A stretch of DNA of 7,176 nt, taken from an uncultured Clostridia bacterium. GTDB lineage: Bacteria; Bacillota; Clostridia; Monoglobales; Firm-18. Location: the NCBI GenBank assembly GCA_937914775.1, contig CALDNB010000177.1, forward strand, positions 1-7,176, given 5' to 3'. This document shows positions 1 to 6,170 of this stretch, in pieces (position 1 is the first letter of the stretch; every line of letters begins with the position of its first letter). The notes beneath the pieces are model-generated. The model was given only the letters and a program-made list of their open reading frames with translations. It was not told the DNA's origin and did no database searches. Made by a program: the position numbers and the translations under genes.

Positions 1-1478
1 AGGCAAAAATCATCATCGGTGGTGTAGAAGCCAGTTTAAGAAGATTTGCACATTACGATTACTGGGACAACAAGGTAAGGCGTTCAATTCTGTTTGACAG
101 CAGAAGTAATCTTTTGTTGTACGGTATGGGTGAACACCAGATAGTGGAAGTGGCGGACAAGTTAAACAGCGGACTTAAAATAAACGAAATTACCGATGTT
201 CTGGGTAGTGCATATATTTCAAAGGAAATCCCCGACGGTGCCACCGTTATACCTGATTTTGAAAGTGTCCGCGAAAACAAAAAGGAATATGCCGTTGCCT
301 GTAAGATGCAGTACGAACAGTCAACAGTTCTTGTGCAAAAGCATATTGACAAGTATCTTGTTGTGAATATGCCGTCACCGCCTCTTACGGAAAGTGAACT
401 TGACAAGGTGTATTCTTTGCCTTATACAAGAAATTATCATCCAATATACGAAAAAGACGGTGGAATTCCTGCAATTTCCGAAGTAAAGTTCAGCATTACC
501 TCGTCACGCGGTTGCTTTGGTGCTTGTAATTTCTGTGCTATTGCATTTCATCAGGGCAGAAAGGTAACGTCCAGAAGCCACAAATCAATTTTAAGGGAAG
601 CGGAAATGCTTACCTACGACCAGGATTTTAAAGGATATATAAACGACGTGGGAGGACCTACCGCAAACTTCAGAAACGGACCTTGCAGTAAAGAAACACC
701 TTGCACTAACAGGCAGTGCTTATATCCTGTGCCCTGCAAAAACTTGAAAATCGACCACAGCGATTATTTGAGCCTTATGCGGAAATTAAGAAGTATTTCT
801 GGCATAAAAAAGGTGTTTATCCGTTCAGGAATACGGTATGACTACCTTATTCACGACAAAAATGACGAGTTTTTTAAAGAACTTTGTATGCATCACGTAA
901 GCGGACAGTTAAAGGTTGCCCCTGAACACGTATCAGACAATGTATTATCACTTATGGGCAAACCATCAAAAGACGTTTACAACAGATTTGTTGAGAAGTA
1001 TAAAAGGATTAATGAAAAACTTGGTAAAAAGCAGTATATTGTACCGTATCTTATGTCGTCACACCCCGGAAGCACCATTAACGATGCAATAATACTTGCA
1101 GAATATTTAAGGGACAACAACATTAACCCTCAGCAAGTTCAGGACTTTTATCCAACACCCGGCACGATTTCTACCTGTATGTACTACACGGGAATTAATC
1201 CGAGAACTATGGAAAAAGTGTATGTTCCTACCGATTACAACGAAAAACAAATGCAACGGGCGTTGTTGCAATACAAAAACCCTGCTAATTACAATTTGGT
1301 TTATAAGGCTTTGGTGTTGGCGGGACGAGAAGATTTAATAGGTTACGGAAAGAAATGTTTAATAAGACCAAAAGGAGAGAACAGAAATGGCAAAGATTTT
1401 AGACGGGAAAGCAGTATCACAAAGAATAAAGAACGAATTAAAGGAAGAAGTGGCAAGTTTAAAGGCAAAAGGCGTTAG
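1..1478 (+). CDS. YgiQ-family radical SAM protein, C-terminal 491 residues (5' end outside window)
   Basis: The reading frame is open from the left edge (first whole codon at base 3) and ends at TAG 1476-1478, so the N-terminus is missing. The visible protein begins just before GGVEASLRRFAHYDYW, a very characteristic YgiQ segment. A CxxxCxxC radical-SAM cluster (C171, C175, C178 of the visible protein, codons at 513, 525 and 534) would bind the 4Fe-4S cluster and S-adenosylmethionine. It is followed by DVGGPTANF and a second cysteine-rich stretch (four Cys at visible residues 228-245), then the SGQLKVAPEH and DFYPTPGT motifs. The family is conserved but its reaction is not established, so no substrate is claimed. 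A TTG at 114 is internal and is not the real start, because homology continues upstream of it. The last 36 residues are a lysine/arginine-rich tail (15 K/R), and the final 92 bases overlap folD in another frame. Family assignment is firm; function is open. Confidence 0.93.
   Translation, partial: AKIIIGGVEASLRRFAHYDYWDNKVRRSILFDSRSNLLLYGMGEHQIVEVADKLNSGLKINEITDVLGSAYISKEIPDGATVIPDFESVRENKKEYAVACKMQYEQSTVLVQKHIDKYLVVNMPSPPLTESELDKVYSLPYTRNYHPIYEKDGGIPAISEVKFSITSSRGCFGACNFCAIAFHQGRKVTSRSHKSILREAEMLTYDQDFKGYINDVGGPTANFRNGPCSKETPCTNRQCLYPVPCKNLKIDHSDYLSLMRKLRSISGIKKVFIRSGIRYDYLIHDKNDEFFKELCMHHVSGQLKVAPEHVSDNVLSLMGKPSKDVYNRFVEKYKRINEKLGKKQYIVPYLMSSHPGSTINDAIILAEYLRDNNINPQQVQDFYPTPGTISTCMYYTGINPRTMEKVYVPTDYNEKQMQRALLQYKNPANYNLVYKALVLAGREDLIGYGKKCLIRPKGENRNGKDFRRESSITKNKERIKGRSGKFKGKRR
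1371..1379 (+). promoter_or_regulatory. Shine-Dalgarno of folD inside the ygiQ-like gene
   Basis: AAAGGAGAG lies nine bases (from GGAG 1374-1377) upstream of ATG 1387. It is a strong, well-spaced ribosome binding site inside the upstream coding sequence. It fixes the folD start and suggests that the two genes are co-transcribed. Confidence 0.8.
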
Positions 1479-2229
1479 TGTAGGTCTTGCAGTTGTTATT
1501 GTTGGTGACAACCCTGCAAGCAGAGTATATGTTAACTCAAAGAAAAAGGCTTGTGAAGAACTTGGAATATATTCCGAAGAACACGCACTTCCCCAGGATA
1601 CAACACAAGAGGAACTGTTAAGCCTTGTAGAAAAATTAAACAACGACAGCAACATTGACGGAATTTTAGTTCAGTTACCTTTACCCAAACAGATAGATGA
1701 AAAGACAATAATTAACGCCATAAGACCTGAAAAGGACGTAGATGCTTTTCACCCTGTAAATGTGGGTAAAATTATGATTGGGGACTTTGACTTTTTACCC
1801 TGCACACCTGCAGGTGTTATGGAACTTATAAAAGAAAGCGGCATTGAAGTTTGCGGTAAATCCTGTGTAGTAATAGGAAGAAGCAACATTGTTGGCAAAC
1901 CTCAGGCAATGCTTTTACTGCACCAGAACGGCACTGTTACAATCTGCCATTCAAAAACAAAGAATTTAGCAGAGGTAGTAAGAGGCGCAGACATAGTTGT
2001 TGCAGCAGTAGGCGTACCTGAAATGATTACAGGGGATATGATTAAAGAGGGTGCAGTTGTTATTGACGTTGGTATGAACAGACTTGAAAACAAAAAACTT
2101 GTAGGCGACGTTAATTTTGAACAATGCGAGAAAAAGGCGGCAGCGATTACTCCCGTTCCGGGCGGAGTAGGTCCTATGACTATTGCTATGCTTATGAAAA
2201 ATACCGTTAAAGCAGCACAACTGAAATAA
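1387..2229 (+). CDS. folD: Bifunctional methylenetetrahydrofolate dehydrogenase / methenyltetrahydrofolate cyclohydrolase
   Basis: FolD is a cytoplasmic enzyme that oxidises 5,10-methylene-THF with NADP+ and then hydrolyses the methenyl form to 10-formyl-THF. It supplies one-carbon units for purine and formyl-methionine synthesis, and in acetogens it also serves the Wood-Ljungdahl methyl branch. The 280-residue length is typical. Visible signatures are SRVYVNSKKKACEELG with catalytic Tyr48 and Lys52, DGILVQLPLP with Gln96, KDVDAFHP around Asp117/Asp119, the dinucleotide-binding GRSNIVGKP at 164-172, and the C-terminal signature PVPGGVGPMT ending at 265. The usual Gly in KDVDGFHP is Ala here, a minor variant. 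ATG 1387 is preceded by a strong Shine-Dalgarno. The gene starts within the 3' end of the radical SAM gene and ends just before a hairpin terminator. No interruption is visible, so it should be active. Confidence 0.97.
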   Translation: MAKILDGKAVSQRIKNELKEEVASLKAKGVSVGLAVVIVGDNPASRVYVNSKKKACEELGIYSEEHALPQDTTQEELLSLVEKLNNDSNIDGILVQLPLPKQIDEKTIINAIRPEKDVDAFHPVNVGKIMIGDFDFLPCTPAGVMELIKESGIEVCGKSCVVIGRSNIVGKPQAMLLLHQNGTVTICHSKTKNLAEVVRGADIVVAAVGVPEMITGDMIKEGAVVIDVGMNRLENKKLVGDVNFEQCEKKAAAITPVPGGVGPMTIAMLMKNTVKAAQLK

Positions 2230-2232
2230 TAT

Positions 2233-2259
2233 TAAAGGACTTGTGTTACAAGTCCTTTA
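2233..2259. terminator. Bidirectional hairpin terminator between convergent folD and ylbJ
   Basis: AAAGGACTTG (2234-2243) pairs perfectly with CAAGTCCTTT (2249-2258) around the five-base loop TGTTA; an outer T-A pair extends the stem to 11. AT-rich runs follow on both strands (TTTATTAATTTT on plus, TTTAATATTATTT on minus), though neither is a long pure T tract. Its place between two convergent genes supports a shared terminator. The right arm overlaps the last codons of ylbJ, and the ylbJ stop (TAA on minus, 2246-2248) is in the loop. Confidence 0.8.
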
Positions 2260-3229
2260 TTAATTTTGAAAGCAGAATGCTCGTTATTATAATACCTATT
2301 ACAAGAATATTTATAAATTGCGGAATTGAAGGTACGTTTAACAGCATTACAGTATATACGAAGGAAAGACAACCCTGAGTCAGTTTTGAAACTATGAATT
2401 TTATTTTTGAAAAGCCGTATTTATCTGTTATCCCAAGCACCTGAACAATAATACTTATACCGCTCCAGCCGAGAACAAAAGAGATAAGTGGAAGTTTATA
2501 ATTTCCAATTGCAGTTGCGGATATATAAGAAATACCGTTTGTTATTTCAAAAAGGCAATATAATACTCCTTTTGGTAAAAGATTTGTCAGTTCTATAAGG
2601 GATACAAAAATATTAAAAAATATTATAAAGCCGCATACATAAAAAATTAGGTTAACGCTTTCACTTACTGCGTCTGCAAGTATTGATTTATTTTCATCAA
2701 CTGTATTTTTTTGTGGGCGGTATATTTCGGGCTTCCTTTTAAGACCTAAAAAAATTCCTATTGTAAGAGCAGACAAAACGTTGGACAAATAAAGAACAAT
2801 ACCTGCCTGTTTATCAAGAAGCATAACAGTCCCTACAGTACCTATAACAAACATTGGTCCGGAATTGTTGCAAAAGCAAATAAGCCGTTCTGCCTCGTCT
2901 TTGGTGCATCTGTTATTTTCATACATTGAAACCGCACACTTTGCCCCAACGGGATAACCGCTTAACATTCCCATTAAGAGGACGAATGCCGACTCCCCCG
3001 GAAGATTAAAAAGAGGTCTCATAATTTTGGACATACATTTTCCGAGTTTTGCTGACAGTCCGCTGTTAGTGAATATTTTTACGCATATAAAAAACGGAAA
3101 CAAAGACGGAATTATTGCTGTAGCACACAGATTCATTCCTTTAAGTGCAGAATTAATGCACGTTTCAGGGCTTAAAATCATTCCTGCAAATGTAATTATT
3201 CCCATTACAGTTACCAAGACTTTATTCAT
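2246..3229 (-). CDS. ylbJ: YlbJ-like sporulation integral membrane protein (nucleoside-recognition/Gate domain)
   Basis: A polytopic membrane protein of 327 residues with about eight to ten hydrophobic segments (for example near 1-20, 36-55, 142-162, 193-215, 247-267, 284-300 and 303-322). Family-specific motifs are the N-terminal IIPSLFPFFI (39-48), GMLSGYPVGAK (87-97), DEAERL followed by CNNSGPMFVIGTVG (120-133), and the late GWSGIS (254-259). These match the YlbJ group of the Gate/nucleoside-recognition superfamily. In B. subtilis, ylbJ is in the sigma-E regulon and is needed for heat-resistant spores; the transported substrate is unknown. At 327 residues this copy is shorter than B. subtilis YlbJ (about 400), with no sign of disruption. 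The start at 3227-3229 is set by a GGAGG (3237-3241 on plus) seven bases upstream. It is divergent from yqfC. A related Gate-domain membrane protein is the main alternative, but sporulation neighbours favour YlbJ. Confidence 0.88.
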   Translation of the reverse strand: MNKVLVTVMGIITFAGMILSPETCINSALKGMNLCATAIIPSLFPFFICVKIFTNSGLSAKLGKCMSKIMRPLFNLPGESAFVLLMGMLSGYPVGAKCAVSMYENNRCTKDEAERLICFCNNSGPMFVIGTVGTVMLLDKQAGIVLYLSNVLSALTIGIFLGLKRKPEIYRPQKNTVDENKSILADAVSESVNLIFYVCGFIIFFNIFVSLIELTNLLPKGVLYCLFEITNGISYISATAIGNYKLPLISFVLGWSGISIIVQVLGITDKYGFSKIKFIVSKLTQGCLSFVYTVMLLNVPSIPQFINILVIGIIITSILLSKLIKDL

Positions 3230-3297
3230 ACTTCTCCCTCCAAAGAATATATATTCTATATACCTAAAAAGTATGTTGAAGGGAATGAATACCGTCT
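3230..3297. promoter_or_regulatory. Divergent ylbJ / yqfC promoter region with a 12-base palindrome
   Basis: This 68-base gap must hold the ylbJ promoter and probably that of the yqfC operon. It contains the perfect palindrome GAATATATATTC at 3245-3256. On the minus strand CATACTTTT (3275 down to 3267) resembles the sigma-E -10 element CATACANT and sits about 37 bases before the ylbJ start, but I see no good matching -35 element. The yqfC ribosome site is probably GAAGGG at 3278-3283, 14 bases before ATG 3298, an unusually long spacing. Sigma-E control is inferred from the B. subtilis homologues and is not demonstrated by these bases. Confidence 0.4.
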
Positions 3298-3582
3298 ATG
3301 AGAAAAAAAGAAAAGCCCGTTAAAACAATAGGCGAAAAACTGACAACTTTATTTGATATGCCACAGGACGTTGTTTTGGACAGTCCTAAAATAACAGTTA
3401 TATCTGACAATTCGTTAACTATTGAAAACTACACAGGAATACTGGAATATTCCGATTTGCTGATAAGAATTAAGACAAAGGAAAAAATCGTTTCTGTTTC
3501 GGGTTCCCGGTTATCAATCTGCGTTATTACGGACAGTTACATTCTCATTGAAGGAATTATTGAATTTGTGAGGTGGGAGTAA
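3298..3582 (+). CDS. yqfC: YqfC, small sporulation protein of the YabP/YqfC family
   Basis: The protein has 94 residues, nearly the length of B. subtilis YqfC. The N-terminal region is basic (MRKKEKPVK), followed by a short amphipathic segment and the family-like stretch FDMPQDVVLDSPKITV (19-34). Alternating beta-strand segments follow: LTIENYTGILEYS, LLIRIKTKEKIVSVSG and YILIEGIIEFV. This is the YabP/YqfC fold pattern. No membrane segment is seen. Its molecular role is unknown; in B. subtilis yqfC is a sigma-E-controlled gene next to yqfD, the same arrangement as here. ATG 3298 is the only reasonable start because an in-frame TGA lies at 3286-3288. The TAA stop directly abuts the TTG start of yqfD, which points to translational coupling. 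The family call rests on both sequence pattern and context. Confidence 0.88.
   Translation: MRKKEKPVKTIGEKLTTLFDMPQDVVLDSPKITVISDNSLTIENYTGILEYSDLLIRIKTKEKIVSVSGSRLSICVITDSYILIEGIIEFVRWE
3570..3579 (+). promoter_or_regulatory. Shine-Dalgarno that fixes the TTG start of yqfD
   Basis: GAGGTGGGAG overlaps the end of yqfC. The GAGGTG part (3570-3575) is seven bases from TTG 3583. This supports TTG as the real start directly after the yqfC stop. Confidence 0.7.
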
Positions 3583-4737
3583 TTGTTTTTAATAAAACTA
3601 TTTAATATTTTAAAAGGATATGTTATAATAACTGTAACGGGATTATTTACCGAGCGGTTTATTAATCTTTGCACCAGACGAAGCATTAGTATCTGGAATA
3701 CAAAAAAGATAAATAAAAACCAGTTATCTGCCTGTGTAGATGTTGATGATTTTAAGCGTCTGCGACCTGTTGCAAAAAAGTCCGACTGCAAAGTACACAT
3801 TACCCGTAAAGCAGGGTTGCCTTTTTTTCTTTACAGGTATAAGAAACGTAAAGTTTTACTTGCAAGTGCATTTATATCTTTTGTATTATTAATTGTCCTT
3901 ACCAGATTTGTATGGGTTATAAATATTACGGGTAATGAAATAATATCTACCAACCAGATGATGGAGGGACTCTCAAAAGCAGGAGTTAAAACAGGAGTGT
4001 TTGCAAAAAGCATCGACAAGTCTTATGTGAGAAATACCCTTATGACGGACATTCCTGAACTTTCGTGGGTTGGAATTAATGTTAAGGGCACTACCGTTGA
4101 AATAGATGTTAAGGAGCGCACCAAGTTGCCCCCTGCTTTTCCTAAAGACAGTCCCTGCAGTATTGTTGCAAAAAATTCGGGAGTAATAGTCCGTTCCGAC
4201 ATTACCGAGGGCGACGAACTTATAAAACCGGGCGATGTTGTTTCGAAAGGACAGATTTTAGTAAGCGGTGTTTTAGAGGGGGAACTGTCTGGCATCAGGC
4301 ACGTACATTCAGACGGAGTAATAATCGCAAGAACATGGCACCAAAAAACTGTGCAGTTGCCAATGTATAAGGAAATTCGTACCCCTACAGGACGGGAAAA
4401 AAGCAAAAATAAATTAAAAATACATAATTTTGATATAAATTTTTATATAAAAGATAGCATTTCATACGAGAATTATGATACAATAACAGAAGAGAAAAAG
4501 TTTTCTTTAGGTGACAACTTTGTTTTACCTGTATCCATACAGTATAACAAGTATGTGGAGCAGACGGTAACAACTGTAGAAATGTCAAAAGAAGAAGTGC
4601 TTTCAAAAACTATTGAGCAGATGGATGCGGAGTTACAAGGCATAGAAGTAGTATCCAAAAAACACGTTTTTGAAAATGGCAAGTTGACAGTAACTTACGA
4701 GTGCTTAGAAAATATTATTGAGAAGGTTGGGTTTTAA
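3583..4737 (+). CDS. yqfD: YqfD sporulation protein, single-pass membrane protein
   Basis: YqfD is a sporulation-associated protein of unknown biochemical function; the B. subtilis gene is in the sigma-E (mother-cell) regulon. At 384 residues it is close to the roughly 400 of the family. The N-terminal cytoplasmic part carries the family-like GYVIITVTGLFTERFINLC (12-30), then a basic run (YRYKKRK, 84-90), a single membrane segment at about 91-113, and a large extracytoplasmic part. Residues 110-180 look like a POTRA/FtsQ-type fold (WVINITGNEIIS to VEIDVKERTK). The stretch EGDELIKPGDVVSKGQILVSG (209-229) resembles the barrel-sandwich hammerhead of membrane-fusion and biotinyl-type domains; this structural reading is inferred. 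The TTG start directly follows the yqfC stop. The gene ends one base before phoH. No disruption is visible. Confidence 0.92.
   Translation: MFLIKLFNILKGYVIITVTGLFTERFINLCTRRSISIWNTKKINKNQLSACVDVDDFKRLRPVAKKSDCKVHITRKAGLPFFLYRYKKRKVLLASAFISFVLLIVLTRFVWVINITGNEIISTNQMMEGLSKAGVKTGVFAKSIDKSYVRNTLMTDIPELSWVGINVKGTTVEIDVKERTKLPPAFPKDSPCSIVAKNSGVIVRSDITEGDELIKPGDVVSKGQILVSGVLEGELSGIRHVHSDGVIIARTWHQKTVQLPMYKEIRTPTGREKSKNKLKIHNFDINFYIKDSISYENYDTITEEKKFSLGDNFVLPVSIQYNKYVEQTVTTVEMSKEEVLSKTIEQMDAELQGIEVVSKKHVFENGKLTVTYECLENIIEKVGF
3621..3629 (+). promoter_or_regulatory. Possible extended -10 vegetative promoter within yqfD
   Basis: TGTTATAAT is a perfect extended -10 element (TGn followed by TATAAT). 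I see no convincing -35 hexamer about 17 bases upstream. It lies inside the yqfD coding sequence in AT-rich DNA, so a chance match is quite possible. Confidence 0.25.
4684..4711 (+). promoter_or_regulatory. Possible sigma-A promoter at the 3' end of yqfD, ahead of phoH
   Basis: TTGACA at 4684-4689 is a perfect -35 hexamer. With a 16-base spacer the -10 would be TAGAAA (4706-4711), four of six matches. A start near 4719 would leave just enough leader for the phoH ribosome site. It could uncouple phoH-ybeY-era from sporulation control. The weak -10 keeps confidence low. Confidence 0.3.
4721..4731 (+). promoter_or_regulatory. Shine-Dalgarno that decides the phoH start
   Basis: AGAAGGTTGGG lies at the very end of yqfD, 7 to 12 bases before TTG 4739. 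Because it lies downstream of the other in-frame TTG at 4718, it rules that longer start out. Confidence 0.65.
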
Positions 4738-4738
4738 T

Positions 4739-5743
4739 TTGACAAAAGAAAGAATAATTGAAGTGGAAAATACTGAACAGATAAGTGCAATTTTCGGTAT
4801 GTACGATTCGTATCTTAAAATTATCGAAAACTACTATCACGTTCAGGTAATGCAAAGAGACACTATCCTTAAAATAAGCGGTACCGAAGAAAATACTGAT
4901 AAAGCAGAAAGGGCTTTTCGTACCCTTATTGAAATGCACGCAAAAGAAGAAAATATAACTGAGCAGTCGGTAAGGTATGTATTGTCTTTGGTAGATGACA
5001 AAATGGAAAGCAGTTTAGGTAACCTTAACAATGATATAGTATGTATTACTGCAAAAGGCAGACCAATAAAAGCAAAAACTTTAGGACAAAAGAAATACAT
5101 TGAGGCAATAAACAAAAACACCATTACTTTTGGTATCGGTCCTGCAGGTACTGGTAAAACCTACCTTGCAGTTGCAATGGCGGTTACTGCACTAAAAAAC
5201 AAAGTAGTGTCAAGAATTATAATTACAAGACCCGCCGTTGAAGCAGGGGAAAAACTTGGCTTTTTGCCGGGTGATTTGCAGGACAAAGTTGATCCCTATT
5301 TAAGACCTTTACACGACGCATTATTTGATATGCTTGGTGTTGAAACATACCAGAAGTATGTAGAAAGGGGAGTAATTGAAGTTGCACCCCTTGCTTATAT
5401 GAGAGGGCGAACTCTTGACGAGTCCTTTATTATTCTTGATGAGGCACAAAACACCACGCCAGAGCAAATGAAAATGTTTTTAACAAGAATAGGCTTTGGC
5501 TCACGTTCAATAATTACAGGTGATATTACTCAGGTGGACTTGCCAAACGGTAAAAGAAGCGGTCTTAAAGAGGTTATGCGAATTTTAAAAAATATAGATG
5601 ACATTGCCTTTTGCACATTAACGGAAAAAGACGTAGTCCGCCATCCTTTGGTACAAGCCATTGTAAAAGCATACGAGAAAGATGACAGAAGAAGGGAGTT
5701 AAGGGCTGTTGACAGACATAACAAACAATCAAAACAAGATTGA
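4739..5743 (+). CDS. phoH: PhoH-family P-loop ATPase
   Basis: A cytoplasmic PhoH/YbeZ-type ATPase of 334 residues. PhoH-like proteins are RNA-associated and co-occur with YbeY; an RNA helicase or ribosome-linked role is proposed, but the exact function is unsettled. The N-terminal ~60 residues (about 11-66) have the KH-like pattern of the family. The ATPase core has Walker A GPAGTGKT (134-141), RPAVEAGEKLGFLPGDL (164-180), Walker B IILDEAQN (231-238), TGD at 260-262, and the C-terminal VRHPLV (300-305). All key residues are intact. TTG 4739 is chosen because the ribosome site at 4721-4731 suits it and MTKERIIEVEN fits the family N-terminus; a longer TTG start at 4718 would precede that site. 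The gene starts one base after the yqfD stop, and its last 35 bases overlap ybeY. Confidence 0.95.
   Translation: MTKERIIEVENTEQISAIFGMYDSYLKIIENYYHVQVMQRDTILKISGTEENTDKAERAFRTLIEMHAKEENITEQSVRYVLSLVDDKMESSLGNLNNDIVCITAKGRPIKAKTLGQKKYIEAINKNTITFGIGPAGTGKTYLAVAMAVTALKNKVVSRIIITRPAVEAGEKLGFLPGDLQDKVDPYLRPLHDALFDMLGVETYQKYVERGVIEVAPLAYMRGRTLDESFIILDEAQNTTPEQMKMFLTRIGFGSRSIITGDITQVDLPNGKRSGLKEVMRILKNIDDIAFCTLTEKDVVRHPLVQAIVKAYEKDDRRRELRAVDRHNKQSKQD
5691..5698 (+). promoter_or_regulatory. Shine-Dalgarno of ybeY inside phoH
   Basis: GAAGGGAG lies 10 bases before TTG 5709 within the 3' end of phoH. A second purine run (TAAGGG, 5700-5705) is probably too close. It supports the TTG start and coupled translation. 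Confidence 0.6.
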
Positions 5744-6170
5744 GTTTACGAAAGAATTTGAACAACTTATAAACGATACTGTAAAAGCGTCATTTCAATA
5801 TGAAAATATTCCTGAAATAAGTGTTAGCGTATTGATTTGCGATGACGAAGAAATTCACGAACTTAACAGACAGTACAGAGATATTGACAGACCTACAGAT
5901 GTTCTGTCTTTTCCAATGTATGACGATGAGGGTAATTTAGACCCTGATGAGTTGGGAGACATTGTAATATCTTTGGAACGAGCAAAACTTCAGGCGGAGG
6001 AATATGGACATTCCATCAAAAGAGAACTGGCGTTTTTAACTGCCCATTCAATGCTTCATCTTTTCGGATACGACCATATAGAAGAGGACGAACAAAAAGA
6101 GATGTTTGCAAAACAGGAAGAAATACTTAAAAAGTTAGGTCTTACGAGAGGAGAAGAGCGTAATGTTTAA
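5709..6170 (+). CDS. ybeY: Endoribonuclease / rRNA maturation factor YbeY
   Basis: YbeY is a metal-dependent endoribonuclease needed for 16S rRNA 3'-end maturation and 70S quality control in the cytoplasm. This copy has 153 residues, a normal length. The zinc-binding HxxxHxxxxxH motif is intact as HSMLHLFGYDH (His113, His117, His123). TDVLSFPM (63-70) and LGDIVIS (82-88) are the other strong family blocks. The TTG start at 5709 is supported by GAAGGGAG upstream and gives the usual distance to the first family block; no ATG start is available before residue 70. The gene overlaps phoH by 35 bases and era by 8. Functional association with both neighbours (PhoH as partner ATPase, Era in the same 16S/30S pathway) is well known for the families. 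Confidence 0.96.
   Translation: MTDITNNQNKIEFTKEFEQLINDTVKASFQYENIPEISVSVLICDDEEIHELNRQYRDIDRPTDVLSFPMYDDEGNLDPDELGDIVISLERAKLQAEEYGHSIKRELAFLTAHSMLHLFGYDHIEEDEQKEMFAKQEEILKKLGLTRGEERNV

Noticed and set aside
59..406. 115-codon minus-strand open frame opposite the radical SAM gene
   Set aside because: The plus frame is a clear YgiQ protein across the whole stretch, including upstream of base 114.
3027..3323. 98-codon plus-strand frame spanning the ylbJ 5' end and the intergenic region
   Set aside because: It is antisense to YlbJ membrane segments and ends shortly after the yqfC start; the protein is unconvincing.
3285..3323. Tiny out-of-frame ORF (12 codons from ATG 3285) ahead of and overlapping yqfC
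   Set aside because: It starts one base after the GAAGGG ribosome site, too close for initiation, and its product shows nothing recognisable.
4023..4406. 127-codon minus-strand open frame within yqfD
   Set aside because: It is fully antisense to YqfD, which has clear family features; no family pattern or ribosome site supports the antisense frame.
4718..4738. Longer phoH N-terminus starting at TTG 4718
   Set aside because: The ribosome site AGAAGGTTGGG lies downstream of this TTG, and the start at 4739 matches the family N-terminus better.
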